The position numbers were made by a program, and so were the translations under genes. 64,000 bases of DNA from Bog-473 sp963788125 (lineage in GTDB: Bacteria; Actinomycetota; Acidimicrobiia; Acidimicrobiales; RAAP-2), in assembly GCA_963788125.1 (NCBI GenBank), contig CAWBFN010000002.1, positions 496,001-560,000 of the forward strand, written 5' to 3'. The notes beneath the pieces were generated by a model that saw only the letters and a list, made by a program, of their open reading frames with translations, made no database searches and had not been told where the DNA came from. How positions within the stretch are numbered: position 1 is the stretch's first letter; each line of letters starts with the position of its first letter. Below, one piece after another: positions 26,185 through 38,368 of this stretch.

Positions 26185-27123
26185 TTGGCCAAGGAACGTA
26201 TCGAGCGAGACGACGAGGACCTCGTACGTCTCTATCTGACCGACATCGGCCAGTATCCGCTACTCACGAAGGACGATGAGGTCCGCCTCGCCCAGGCCAT
26301 CGAGGCCGGTCGGGAGTCCGAGGCGGCCGTCGCCCGGGCGCCCAAGGGGCTCAGCACGGCCAAGAAGCGCGAGATGCGACGGGCGGTGATGGAAGGCGAG
26401 CAGGCCCAGCAGACCTTCGTCCAGTCCAACCTCCGTCTGGTGGTCTCCATCGCCAAGAAGTACCAGGCCTCGGGACTCCCTCTGCTCGACCTCATTCAAG
26501 AGGGCAACCTCGGGCTGATGCACGCCGTCGAGAAGTTCGACTGGCGCAAGGGCTTCAAGTTCTCGACCTACGCCACCTGGTGGATCCGCCAGGCCATCAC
26601 CCGTGGCATCGCCAACACGGGACGCACGATCCGGCTGCCGGTGCACGCCGGCGACACCCTGGCCCGGGTCCAAAAGGCGCAGGCGCGTCTGGAGCTCAAG
26701 CTCGGCCGCCCCGCCACGCTGGCCGAGTTGGGGATCGAGGTCGAGATGCCCGAGGACAAGCTGGTGGAGGCGCTCCGCTTCCGAGCCGAGCCGCTCTCAC
26801 TCTCCGAGCCCCTGCGCGAGGACGGCGACGCCGAGCTCGGCGACGTGGTCGAGGACCGTTCGGCCGAGTCGCCCTTCGAAGTCGCCGCCGTCTCGTTGCT
26901 GCCCGACGAGATCGGCCGCCTCCTCTCCCCGCTCGACGAGCGCGAGCGCGAGATCCTGCGCCTGCGCTTCGGACTCGACCGGGGCGAGCCCCGGACGCTC
27001 GAGGAGGTGGGTGAGCACTTCAACCTCACCCGCGAGCGCATCCGTCAGATAGAGGCCCGCGCCATGTCGAAGCTGCGCCACCCCTCCTCGGACACGGGCG
27101 CCCGCGATCTCCTCACGGTCTGA
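26185..27123 (+). CDS. RNA polymerase sigma factor, sigma-70 group 2-like
   Basis: This is a 312-residue primary-like sigma factor with region 1.2 (LVRLYLTDIGQYPLLT), region 2 (NLRLVVSIAKKY, GNLGLMHAVEKFDWRKGFKFSTYATWWIRQAI in pieces), region 3, and region 4 with the HTH EEVGEHFNLTRERIRQIEAR. It lacks the long acidic N-terminal region 1.1 of RpoD and ends soon after region 4, which fits a group 2 (SigB/HrdB-paralogue) factor. The likely start is TTG at 26185, with GAGGGAAGG upstream. The 147-base upstream region carries a 19-bp tandem repeat and a TTGACA at 26034. Confidence 0.9.
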   Translation: MAKERIERDDEDLVRLYLTDIGQYPLLTKDDEVRLAQAIEAGRESEAAVARAPKGLSTAKKREMRRAVMEGEQAQQTFVQSNLRLVVSIAKKYQASGLPLLDLIQEGNLGLMHAVEKFDWRKGFKFSTYATWWIRQAITRGIANTGRTIRLPVHAGDTLARVQKAQARLELKLGRPATLAELGIEVEMPEDKLVEALRFRAEPLSLSEPLREDGDAELGDVVEDRSAESPFEVAAVSLLPDEIGRLLSPLDEREREILRLRFGLDRGEPRTLEEVGEHFNLTRERIRQIEARAMSKLRHPSSDTGARDLLTV

Positions 27124-27156
27124 GTCGACCGCCGCGGGCGGATAGGCTCACTGCTC

Positions 27157-27231
27157 ATGAAGAAGCTTCTACTGCTCCTGTTGGTCGTCGGACTCGGTGT
27201 GGTCGCGGCGCGACGCCTGCGCGACGCCTGA
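27157..27231 (+). CDS. 24-residue single-span membrane micropeptide
   Basis: An ATG at 27157 opens a 24-codon frame: MKK, then a hydrophobic run of Leu/Val/Gly/Ala, then an Arg-rich end (ARRLRDA). This is the layout of a minimal single-pass membrane protein, N-in by the positive charges or simply surface-bound. Short MKKLLLL-type proteins of similar length are common in actinobacteria. It lies 33 bases after the sigma-factor stop and may be cotranscribed. Function unknown, and no clear ribosome-binding site is seen. Confidence 0.5.
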   Translation: MKKLLLLLLVVGLGVVAARRLRDA

Positions 27232-27290
27232 CGCGCACCCGCTGACCCGCTCCGCCTGATCCCGGAGTGCCCGGAGACCTCAGGGACGCC

Positions 27291-28097
27291 TCATGCGGCC
27301 GCGCGCCCTCCCGACGAGTGGCGGCCCCGCATGCCGCGTCGCCAGAGGATCAGGGCGGCCCCCGCCATGGCGAGGCTGGTCGTCACCACCGGCGTGGTGC
27401 GCCCGACCCGGTCGCGTAGGCGGACGGGCTTGGTGAAGCGCTTCGTCTCCCACCCCCGCTCTCGGGCCACCTTGGCCAGCGCGCGATCGGCGTTCACCGC
27501 CACCGGCCGGCCCACGGCCTCGAGCATGGGGAGATCGGTCATCGAGTCCGAGTAGGCACTGCTCGACGCCAGGTCGATCCCCGTGCGTGCCGCCAGCTCC
27601 CGGATGGCGATCGCCTTCTCCGGCCCGTAGGCGTAGAAGGCCATGCGCCCCGTGTAGCGGCCCTCCTCGTCGATCTCGCCGCGTGAGCAGATGGCACCGT
27701 CGACACCCAGCATGTCGGTGAGGGGAAGGACGATCTCCTCGGGCGACGCCGAGACCAGGTAGACCCGGTGGCCGGCCGCCCGGTGCAGCTCCATGAGCTC
27801 GAGGGCCTCGGCGTACATGATCGGCTCAATCGTCGCCAGCAGTGTCTCGCGCACGATCTGGCGCACCTGGTCCCGGTCCCAGCCCTTGGTCATGGCCAGC
27901 ATCGACTCTCGGACCCGTACCAGCCGCTCCTCGTCGGCCCCGAAGTAGAGGTAGATGAGTTGGGAGAAGGCGGCGCGGGCCACCACCCGGCGGTTGATGA
28001 GCCCACCCCGCATGAAGGGGCGGCCGAAGGCGGCGATGGAGGCGCGGTCTATCACCGTCTTGTCGAGGTCGAAGAACGCCGCTTCCATGCCACCCAT
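27291..28097 (-). CDS. HAD-superfamily (subfamily IB) phosphatase with C-terminal anchor
   Basis: This 268-residue HAD-like hydrolase has the nucleophile motif FFDLDKTVI (first Asp residue 10), motif II in YLVSASPEEI near 115 and the acidic motif YSDSMTDLPML near 185. Length and layout match the SerB-related HAD-IB group found in actinobacteria, whose members act on phosphoserine- or lysophospholipid-like phosphates. A hydrophobic segment near residues 235-255 followed by basic residues suggests membrane attachment, which favours a lipid-phosphate substrate. An alternative ATG lies three codons downstream at 28088. Confidence 0.82.
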   Translation of the reverse strand: MGGMEAAFFDLDKTVIDRASIAAFGRPFMRGGLINRRVVARAAFSQLIYLYFGADEERLVRVRESMLAMTKGWDRDQVRQIVRETLLATIEPIMYAEALELMELHRAAGHRVYLVSASPEEIVLPLTDMLGVDGAICSRGEIDEEGRYTGRMAFYAYGPEKAIAIRELAARTGIDLASSSAYSDSMTDLPMLEAVGRPVAVNADRALAKVARERGWETKRFTKPVRLRDRVGRTTPVVTTSLAMAGAALILWRRGMRGRHSSGGRAAA

Positions 28098-28199
28098 GCT
28101 AAAGCGGTCCAGGTCAGACGCGTCGTCGCCCGTGACCGTTCGCCAAACGGCGCGCGACGGGGAGGGGCGCGCCCCTGGCCCACCGGGGATGGATCCCGG

Positions 28200-28862
28200 T
28201 CAGTCCCGGATGAAGAGGGTGTGCACGGCGTCCTCGGTGTCCGCCGTGGAGAGCACCAGCACCTCGTCGCCCGACAGGAGGACGGTGTCACCCCGCGGCA
28301 CGATCAGGCGGCCTTCCCGGACCACGGCGACCACCACCCCGTCGCGGGGAAAGGCGAGGTCGGCGATGGCCATGCCGTTGGCCGGCGAGTCCTCGGCCAA
28401 GGTGATCTCCACCAGGTGGGCGGCGCCCCCCTCGAACTGCAAGAGCCGCACCAAGGCCCCCACCGACACGGCCTCTTCGACCAGCGCGGTGAGCAGCTGG
28501 GGAGTGCTGACCGAGACGTCGACCCCCCAGCTCTCGTTGAACAGCCACTGGTTCTTGGGGTGGTTCACCCGGGCCACCACGCGGGGTACCGCGAACTCCT
28601 GCTTGGCCAGCAGGGAGATCACCAGGTTGTCCTCGTCGTCCCCGGTGGCCGCCACCACCACGTCGACCGTGGCCAGCCCGGCCGCGTCCAGCGACGACAC
28701 CTCGCAGGCGTCGGCGGCGATCCAGGTGACACCGAGCGTCGGCCGCAGGCGCTCCACCAGCTCGGGATCCTGCTCGAGGACCAGGACCTCATGGCCGTTG
28801 GCGAACAGGTCGGCGGCGATGGCCGTGCCGACGCTGCCGCCCCCGGCGATGGCCACCCTCAC
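28200..28862 (-). CDS. TrkA/KTN-RCK potassium-uptake regulator, second copy
   Basis: This 220-residue protein starts at the GTG at 28862. A Rossmann NAD/nucleotide-binding N domain (VAIAGGGSVGTAIAADL, then VLVLEQD as the acidic end of beta-2) is followed by an RCK_C domain (residues about 140-218, GMAIADLAFPRDGVVVAVVR). Such proteins gate K+ transport in response to NAD(H) or c-di-AMP. The start overlaps the upstream trkA-like gene by four bases (GTGA). Together with that gene and the divergent KimA-like permease it forms a K+ module that matches the actinobacterial ceoB/ceoC arrangement. Confidence 0.88.
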   Translation of the reverse strand: MRVAIAGGGSVGTAIAADLFANGHEVLVLEQDPELVERLRPTLGVTWIAADACEVSSLDAAGLATVDVVVAATGDDEDNLVISLLAKQEFAVPRVVARVNHPKNQWLFNESWGVDVSVSTPQLLTALVEEAVSVGALVRLLQFEGGAAHLVEITLAEDSPANGMAIADLAFPRDGVVVAVVREGRLIVPRGDTVLLSGDEVLVLSTADTEDAVHTLFIRD

Positions 28863-29515
28863 GCGGTCACATCCGAGCCCAGCACCGCATCGAGGCCCCG
28901 CCGGGCGTCGTGCATGACGGCCACGTGGAGCACGTCGCCTTCCTGGCCCACCAGCTCGCGGGCGTCGAGCCGGGGCACACCGGCCCGGGTCACCGCGACC
29001 AGGGTCAGCTGGCCGGGCACCTCGAGGTCCGCCAGCGGCCGCCCGGCCCAGGCGTCGGGCAGCGAGCGGTCGAGCAGGGTCAGCTGGCCGGAGGCGTCGG
29101 ACCAGTCGTCGGCGTCGACGTCGGGGAGGAGGCGCCGCCGGACCTGATCGATGGTCCACGTCACGGTGGCCACGGTCGGGATGCCCAGGCGCTGGTAGAT
29201 CTCGGCCCGGCGCGGATCGTAAATCCGGGCCACCACGTTGGGGATGAGGTAGGTCTCGCGGGCGATGCGCACCGTCAAGATGTTGGTGTTGTCACCGCTG
29301 GTGACCGCGGCCAGGGCGTCGGCTCCGATGGCCCCGGCCCGCTCCAGGTCGTCCCGGTCGAACCCCGATCCGACGATGCGTGGGCCGTCCCAGTCCTTGA
29401 GTCTCCGGAAGGCGCGGGCGTTCCTGTCCATGATGGCCACGGAGTGACCCTCGGCGGTCAGGGAGACGGCCAGCCCGGAACCGACCCGGCCACACCCGAC
29501 GACGATCACGTGCAC
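28859..29515 (-). CDS. TrkA/KTN-RCK potassium-uptake regulator, first copy
   Basis: This 218-residue protein starts at the GTG at 29515 (an upstream GTG/TTG would add five residues that do not fit the fold). The Rossmann motif VIVVGCGRVGSGLAVSL is at the very N-terminus, with VAIMDRN following. The RCK_C half includes PLADLEVPGQLTLVAVTR. It is the first gene of the pair and is divergent from the permease gene across about 98 bases. The paired arrangement suggests a hetero-oligomeric regulatory ring on a K+ transporter. Confidence 0.88.
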   Translation of the reverse strand: MHVIVVGCGRVGSGLAVSLTAEGHSVAIMDRNARAFRRLKDWDGPRIVGSGFDRDDLERAGAIGADALAAVTSGDNTNILTVRIARETYLIPNVVARIYDPRRAEIYQRLGIPTVATVTWTIDQVRRRLLPDVDADDWSDASGQLTLLDRSLPDAWAGRPLADLEVPGQLTLVAVTRAGVPRLDARELVGQEGDVLHVAVMHDARRGLDAVLGSDVTA

Positions 29516-29613
29516 GCCACAGCACAACACGTGACGCCGGCCTGTGCAAAGGGGCGGCCGTCCGAGGATGCACCGCGACGAGGTGGGAGCCCCCCGCCGT
29601 TTGCTCGTACTGT

Positions 29614-32067
29614 GTGCGGGTGCCCAACCAAGGCCCCACTCCTCCGGCGTTCATCCGAGGCGCCACGGCGGACAGCATCCCCGAGCGGCGCCGCTACCGG
29701 TTGAAGAACAAGCTGCTCGGGCCGCCGCTGGTCACCGAGCAGCTCGGCGACGAGCGTCTCGGTCGCCCGACGGCCCTCGGGGTGCTGGCACCGGACTGCA
29801 TCTCGTCCTCGGCCTACGGCACCGAGGAGATGCTGACCCAGCTGGTCCCCGCGATCGGGCTGGGCGCTTTCATCCTCGTCGTCCCCATCACCCTAGCCAT
29901 CCTCGGGGTCCTGTTCTTCGTGACCCTCTCGTACCTCGACGTGATCCAGTACTACACCAAGGCCGGCGGGGCGTACGTGGTGGCGCGGGACAACTTCGGG
30001 CCCAAGATCGCCCAGATCGCCGCCGTGGCGCTGCTGATCGACTACACGGTGACCGTCGCCGTCCAGACCTCGGCGGGGACGGCCGCGCTGACCAGCGCCG
30101 TGCCGAGCCTGGCCAACACCTTCGACACGGTGGCGATCACCGTCGGGGTGATCTTGGTGCTCCTCTACGGCAACCTGCGCGGCATCCGTGAGGCCGGGAA
30201 GTTCTTCGCCTTCCCCATGTACTTCTACGTGTTCTCCCTGGGCATCGTCGTGATCGCCGGGTACATCAAGCAGGCCTTCGGAGATCTCCACTACATTCCC
30301 CTCCCGCCCCAGAACGAGATCTTCGGAGGCGGTCTCGGCACCCCGGGCCAGGGCTGGTTGATGGGGCTGGCCTTCATCACCCTGCTGCGCTCCTTCGCCA
30401 ACGGCGGCTCATCGCTCACCGGCCTCGAGGCCATCTCCAACGGGGTGGGCAGCTTCCGCCGACCCGAGTCGGTGCACGCCCGCCAGACCCTGGTGGTCAT
30501 GAGCTCGGTGTTGGCCTTCCTGGTGCTGGGGACGACGCTCCTGGCCCGCTGGACCCACGCCGTTCCCTACGCCAAGGGCTCGCCCACCGTCGTGTCCCAA
30601 GAGGTGCAGGCCGTCTTCGGCCGGGGCGCCATCTACTTCATCGTGCAGCTGGCCACCATGCTCATCCTCTACACAGGCGGCAACACCAGCTTCAACGGCT
30701 TCCCCTTCCTGGCCAACTTCGTCGCCGAGGACCACTTCCTGCCCCGGCAGCTGACCAGACGGGGGCACCGCCTCGCCTTCTCCAACGGGATCCTGGTCCT
30801 CGCCGCCGTCTCGGTCGCCCTGGTGCTGGCCTACCGGGCCCAGGTCGACGGCCTGGTGGCGCTCTACGCCATCGGTGTGTTCACCGGCTTCACCATGGCC
30901 GGTGCGGGGATGGTGAAGCATCACACCACGCAGAAAGGGGCGCACTGGCAGCGCAGCGTGGCGGTCAACGGGTTCTCGGCCTTCCTCTCGGCGTTGGTCG
31001 TGCTGATCTTCGTGGTGGCCAAGTTCAAGGAGGGGGCGTGGCTGATCGTCGTCGTGGGCCCCCTGCTCTACGTGGGTCTCATCCGCCTGCACCGCCAGTA
31101 CCGGCGAGAGGAGGAGTTGCTCGAGTCCGGCGCCGTCGAGGCGTCCGAGGCGCCCATCCTGCGCCGCCACGTGGTGGTCGTCCTGGTCGACCGGCTCGAT
31201 ATGGCCACCGCGCGAGCCCTGCAGTACGCCCGCACCCTGACCCCGGACGACCTGCGCGCCGTCCACTTCGACATCGACTCGACCGAGGCCCGCGCCCTCG
31301 AGGAGGAGTGGGGGCGGGTCGGCCTGGCCCGGCTCCCGCTCGACATCATTGAGTGCCCCGACCGTCGGCTCGGGCGGGCCGCCATTGAGCTGGTGGCCGA
31401 CGCCACCCTGGACGGCGACACCGAGTGCACCGTCCTGCTGCCCCGGCGCGGCTACGCCCGGGTGTGGCAGCGCTTCCTGCACGACCGCACCGCCGACAAG
31501 ATCGCCGCCGTCCTCTCCCAGGTCCCCCACGTCAGCGCCACCATCATCCCCTACAACCTGCCCGGACGCTACGGGGAGAGGGCACGCCGCTACGGTCAGT
31601 CGGTGCAGCGGGAACGGCGCACCGAGGCTCGGCCATCGGCCGCCGGGGGTGACGCCGTGGCCGCCGAGGCGACGGGCCGCACCCCCGGCGACCGGGCACC
31701 CGTTCGCCGGGAGGGCCAGCGCAAGGCCACCGCCATGTCCCTGGCCGACGACGCGTTGGCCCGCCGGGCCGGGGTCGTCACCTACATCGCCGACGCCGTC
31801 CCCCGCCAGCGGGTCAAGGTGGCGGGGCGGGTCAGGTCGGTGCGCGTGCAGCCCCGGGCGGGAACCTCGAACCTCGAGTGCGTGCTGAACGACGGCACCG
31901 GCGGCCTGCTCCTGGTCTTCCAGGGACGCCCGAAGATCGCCGGGATAGAGCCGGGGGCGCGCCTGGTGGCCGAGGGGATGGTCGGGGCATGGGGCCGGCG
32001 GCCGGCCATGCTCAACCCCTCCTTCGAGCTGGTGTCGGGGGCGGCCCAGGACACCGCCGGGGATTGA
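29614..32067 (+). CDS. KimA/YdaO-like APC permease fused to an OB-fold domain
   Basis: This 817-residue protein has an APC-superfamily core of about 12 membrane spans (residues about 60-490), with conserved LAPDCISSSAYGTEEML and FANGGSSLTGLEAISNG segments typical of KimA/YdaO-type permeases, some of which import K+. A cytosolic domain follows at 520-665. After a charged linker, residues about 715-805 match an OB-fold nucleic-acid-binding domain (KVAGRVRSVRVQPRAGTSNL, NDGTGGLLLVFQG, IAGIEPG). In mycobacteria this OB-fold is a separate neighbouring gene. Here no stop lies between the two, though an ATG at 31735 could make the OB-fold separately. It starts with GTG. Confidence 0.8.
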   Translation: MRVPNQGPTPPAFIRGATADSIPERRRYRLKNKLLGPPLVTEQLGDERLGRPTALGVLAPDCISSSAYGTEEMLTQLVPAIGLGAFILVVPITLAILGVLFFVTLSYLDVIQYYTKAGGAYVVARDNFGPKIAQIAAVALLIDYTVTVAVQTSAGTAALTSAVPSLANTFDTVAITVGVILVLLYGNLRGIREAGKFFAFPMYFYVFSLGIVVIAGYIKQAFGDLHYIPLPPQNEIFGGGLGTPGQGWLMGLAFITLLRSFANGGSSLTGLEAISNGVGSFRRPESVHARQTLVVMSSVLAFLVLGTTLLARWTHAVPYAKGSPTVVSQEVQAVFGRGAIYFIVQLATMLILYTGGNTSFNGFPFLANFVAEDHFLPRQLTRRGHRLAFSNGILVLAAVSVALVLAYRAQVDGLVALYAIGVFTGFTMAGAGMVKHHTTQKGAHWQRSVAVNGFSAFLSALVVLIFVVAKFKEGAWLIVVVGPLLYVGLIRLHRQYRREEELLESGAVEASEAPILRRHVVVVLVDRLDMATARALQYARTLTPDDLRAVHFDIDSTEARALEEEWGRVGLARLPLDIIECPDRRLGRAAIELVADATLDGDTECTVLLPRRGYARVWQRFLHDRTADKIAAVLSQVPHVSATIIPYNLPGRYGERARRYGQSVQRERRTEARPSAAGGDAVAAEATGRTPGDRAPVRREGQRKATAMSLADDALARRAGVVTYIADAVPRQRVKVAGRVRSVRVQPRAGTSNLECVLNDGTGGLLLVFQGRPKIAGIEPGARLVAEGMVGAWGRRPAMLNPSFELVSGAAQDTAGD

Positions 32068-32281
32068 CGCCCTACGTCGAAGCTTGCTCGCCCACCCCAC
32101 AGTCGCTAACGTGCCCCCGGCCCGTCGTCGGGCGCACACGGGGGCGCGCGCCTCCGACCAGGGGGTACAAGATGGACCACCTTCCCGGGTGCGACAGTCG
32201 GCGCCCCCCGGTGGCGCATACGGCTCGCCGGAAACACCACGCGGGAAGTAGACGGACCGAAGAAGAAAGGGCACTCCAGGA

Positions 32282-34624
32282 ATGATCAACCTCCTCGCTG
32301 CGGGCAACGGTGGGTACCAGGCCTTCCACCTCGGTGGAAACGACAAGGCCTGGCTGTACATCTGCCTGGCCGCCGGCGTCGTCGGCATCGGGGCCGGCCT
32401 CCTGCTGGCCCGCAACGTGCTGGCGGCGGAGACCGGGACACCAAAGATGCGGGAGATCGCCCTGGCCGTCCAGGAGGGGGCGCAGGCGTTCCTCAGGCGC
32501 CAGTTCCGCACCATCGCCATCATCGTCGTGCCCCTGGCCATCCTCATCTTCTTCACCGCTACCAAGGTCGTGCGCCCCGACGGCTCCATCGCCCTCTCCT
32601 TCTCCCAGGACGGGCTCTACCGCGTGATCTGCTTCCTCTTCGGTGCGGCCTTCTCCGGCCTGACCGGCTTCATCGGCATGAGCATCGCCGTGCGGGGCAA
32701 CGTCCGCACGGCGGCGGCGGCGGCACGGGGTGGCGGCATGGCGGGGGCCTTGCGGGTGGCGTTCCGCACCGGGGCGGTCACCGGCATGCTCTGCGTGGGG
32801 CTGGGCCTGGTCGGCGCCACCACCATCGTGCTCATCTTCCAGAACTCGGCCACCGCCGTGCTCATCGGCTTCGCCTTCGGTGCCTCGCTGCTGGCGCTCT
32901 TCATGAGGGTGGGCGGCGGTATCTTCACCAAGGCGGCCGACGTCGGCGCCGACCTGGTGGGCAAGGTCGAGGCGGGCATCCCCGAGGACGACCCCCGCAA
33001 CGCGGCCACCATCGCCGACAACGTGGGCGACAATGTGGGCGACTGCGCCGGCATGGCGGCCGACCTCTTCGAGTCCTACGAGATCACCATCATCGCCGCC
33101 CTGATCCTGGGCTACTCCGCCTTCAGCGTGCACGGCCACAACGCCACCCCCGCGGTGCTCTTTCCCCTCATCGTCCCCGCCATCGGGATCTTCGCCTCGG
33201 TCTTCGGCGTGCTGGTGGTCCGGGCCCGGGCCAAGGACCGCAATGCGCTGTCCCCCATCAACCGGGGCTTCTGGCTGGCGGCGGCCCTGACGGTCGTCGG
33301 CGCCTTCTTTGTGGCCCAGTACTACGTGCACGACCTCAAGGTCTTCTACGCCGTGCTGACCGGGGTGGTGCTCTCCTTGGTGGCCAGCCAGATCACCGAG
33401 CAGTTCACCTCCACCGAGCGTGGCCCGGTCAAGGAGATCGCCGCCTCGACGCGGACCGGGCCGGCCACCGCCGTGCTCTCGGGCATCTCCATCGGACTCG
33501 AGTCCTCGGTGTGGGCCATCATCGCCATCGCCATCGCCATCGGCGTGGCCATCGGCCTGGGGGACGGCAACATCGAGTTGACCTTCTACCTGGTGGCCCT
33601 CATAGGAATCGGCCTTTTGGCCACCGCCGGCATGGTGGTCTCCGAGGACAGCTTCGGACCGGTCTCGGACAACGCGGCCGGCATCGCCGAGATGTCGGGC
33701 GAGTTCACCGGCGAGGCGGAGCGCATCATGGTCAGCCTCGACGCCGTGGGCAACACCACCAAGGCCATCACCAAGGGGGTGGCCATCGGGTCGGCGGTCA
33801 TCGCCGCCGTCGCCCTCTTCGCCTCGTTCATCGAGACCATCGGCGAGCAGATCCCCAGCCTGCACGCCAGCGGGGCCAAGCTTTTCTCCATCATTCAGAT
33901 CAACGTGGCCAACCCGACCACCTTCATCGGCCTCCTGATCGGTGGGTCGATCGCCTTCCTCTTCTCCTCGCTGGCCATACGGGCCGTCGGGCGTTCGGCG
34001 GGGACCGTCGTGCTCGAGGTGCGGCGCCAGTTCCGCGAGCACCCGGGCATCATGGACTACACCGAGAAGCCCGAGTACGGCCGGGTCATCTCCATCTGCA
34101 CGGCGGCGGCCCAGCGCGAGTTGGCCACCCCGGCCCTGCTGGCCATCCTGACCCCGGTCATCGTGGGCTTCGGCATCAACTACCTGGCGCTCGGGGCCTT
34201 CCTGGCCGGGGCCATCCTGACCGGTCAGCTGATGGCCAACACGCTGTCCAACTCCGGCGGGGCCTGGGACAACGCCAAGAAGTACATAGAGGACGGCAAC
34301 GAGGGCGGCAAGGGCTCCGAAGCGCACAAGGCGGCCGTCATCGGCGACACGGTGGGAGACCCGTTCAAGGACACCGCCGGCCCGGCCCTCAACCCCATGG
34401 TCAAGGTGATGAACCTGGTCTCTCTGTTGATCCTGCCCGCCGTGATCTCGCTGCGCCACCACACGGGGGACCGCCTCGCCATCGCCGGGGTGGCGCTGGT
34501 GATCCTGCTGGGCGCCCTGGCCTTCTCCAAGCGCGACACCGAGCCCATGGACGCCGACGCGCCCGCGGTCGAAGCGCCGGCCGTCGAAACGCCGGCCGTC
34601 GCGGCCGTGGCCACGGGCGACTGA
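32282..34624 (+). CDS. hppA: membrane-bound proton-translocating pyrophosphatase
   Basis: This 780-residue polytopic enzyme couples pyrophosphate hydrolysis to proton export. The PPi-binding motif DVGADLVGKVEAGIPEDDPR starts near residue 219, followed by DNVGDNVGDCAGMAADLFES, and the C-terminal Asp-rich sets are seen in GAWDNAKKY and GDTVGDPFKDTAGP. The segment reads GNTTKA. Lys at this position is associated with K+-independent proton pumps, where K+-dependent forms have Ala. The last 25 residues are an Ala/Pro/Val/Glu repeat tail. A 214-base upstream region contains a GGCGCGCGCC palindrome. Confidence 0.95.
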   Translation: MINLLAAGNGGYQAFHLGGNDKAWLYICLAAGVVGIGAGLLLARNVLAAETGTPKMREIALAVQEGAQAFLRRQFRTIAIIVVPLAILIFFTATKVVRPDGSIALSFSQDGLYRVICFLFGAAFSGLTGFIGMSIAVRGNVRTAAAAARGGGMAGALRVAFRTGAVTGMLCVGLGLVGATTIVLIFQNSATAVLIGFAFGASLLALFMRVGGGIFTKAADVGADLVGKVEAGIPEDDPRNAATIADNVGDNVGDCAGMAADLFESYEITIIAALILGYSAFSVHGHNATPAVLFPLIVPAIGIFASVFGVLVVRARAKDRNALSPINRGFWLAAALTVVGAFFVAQYYVHDLKVFYAVLTGVVLSLVASQITEQFTSTERGPVKEIAASTRTGPATAVLSGISIGLESSVWAIIAIAIAIGVAIGLGDGNIELTFYLVALIGIGLLATAGMVVSEDSFGPVSDNAAGIAEMSGEFTGEAERIMVSLDAVGNTTKAITKGVAIGSAVIAAVALFASFIETIGEQIPSLHASGAKLFSIIQINVANPTTFIGLLIGGSIAFLFSSLAIRAVGRSAGTVVLEVRRQFREHPGIMDYTEKPEYGRVISICTAAAQRELATPALLAILTPVIVGFGINYLALGAFLAGAILTGQLMANTLSNSGGAWDNAKKYIEDGNEGGKGSEAHKAAVIGDTVGDPFKDTAGPALNPMVKVMNLVSLLILPAVISLRHHTGDRLAIAGVALVILLGALAFSKRDTEPMDADAPAVEAPAVETPAVAAVATGD

Positions 34625-34761
34625 CCTGGTCGGCGCCCCTCCACCCGACAGTGCGCCGGCGTGTCGGTGGCATCCCGGCCTTGACAGGCGGGTGGCGGGC
34701 CTTCAACCTTGCTGGACCATGCGAACCTTGCGATGCGACGAGCCGATGACCGGGCGTAGCC

Positions 34762-37683
<2,922 letters not shown>

Positions 37684-37684
37684 C

Positions 37685-38368
37685 ATGCCCGGCCCGGGCC
37701 GCTTGCTCGCCTTGGAGGGGATCGACGGCTGCGGCAAGTCGACCCAGGCTCGCGCCCTGGCTGCCGCGTTGGGAGCACGGCTCACCCATGAACCCGGCGC
37801 GACCGCCCTGGGGGCGGCGCTGCGGCAGCTCCTCCTGGCCCCCGAGTCGCCGCCGCTCTCGCTGCGGGCCGAGGCGCTGCTGATGGCGGCCGACCGGGCC
37901 GAGCACATCGCGGCGATCGTGGCGCCGGCGTTGGCGGCGGGTGAGTGGGTGGTGAGTGACCGCTTCAGCGGGTCGACGCTGGCGTATCAAGGCTACGGGC
38001 GAGGACTCCCTACGGCTGCGTTGCAGCAGGTGGTGGAGTGGGCCACCGGCGGGTTGGCTGCCGACCTGAACATCCTCGTCGACGTGCCGGTGGTCGTGGC
38101 GCAGGAGAGGTTGGCCGCGACGGCCCCCGACCGTCTGGAGCGCCTGGGTCCCGCCTTTGCGGAGCGGGTGCGCCAGGGCTTTCTCACCCTGGCGGCCGAC
38201 GATCCGCAGCACTGGGTCGTGGTGGACGGCACCTCGGACCCGTTGGCGCTCACGGCCCGTATCGTGGCCCTGGTGCACGAGCGAGTGGGCGAGCCGAGCG
38301 GGCCGGGTGGGCCGAGTGGGTTGAGCGGACCGGGTGGGTTGAGCGGACCGGGCGGGCCCAACCGGTGA
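37685..38368 (+). CDS. tmk: thymidylate kinase
   Basis: This 227-residue kinase phosphorylates dTMP to dTDP. The P-loop EGIDGCGKST is at residues 11-20, the DR motif appears in VVSDRFSGSTLAYQG near 92, and the body matches bacterial Tmk. The last 25 residues (beginning GEPSGPGGPSGL) are a Gly/Pro/Ser extension encoded by a short DNA repeat and probably add nothing to catalysis. The ATG follows the topA stop by one base, and the tmk stop overlaps the GTG of holB, so the three genes form one operon for DNA replication and topology. Confidence 0.93.
   Translation: MPGPGRLLALEGIDGCGKSTQARALAAALGARLTHEPGATALGAALRQLLLAPESPPLSLRAEALLMAADRAEHIAAIVAPALAAGEWVVSDRFSGSTLAYQGYGRGLPTAALQQVVEWATGGLAADLNILVDVPVVVAQERLAATAPDRLERLGPAFAERVRQGFLTLAADDPQHWVVVDGTSDPLALTARIVALVHERVGEPSGPGGPSGLSGPGGLSGPGGPNR
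38321..38356 (+). repeat. 18-bp tandem repeat at the 3' end of tmk
   Basis: The unit TTGAGCGGACCGGGTGGG is repeated at 38321-38338 and, with one mismatch, at 38339-38356. It encodes LSGPGG units of the low-complexity tail, and related shorter copies precede it. Confidence 0.8.

Noticed and set aside
29516..29613. Possible c-di-AMP (ydaO-type) riboswitch before the KimA-like permease
   Set aside because: The gap is under 100 bases and shows none of the conserved riboswitch core; too short for the fold.
30409..34462. Two very long minus-strand open frames opposite the KimA-like permease and hppA
   Set aside because: Asp/His/Gly-rich low-complexity translations lying antisense to strongly conserved membrane-protein genes.
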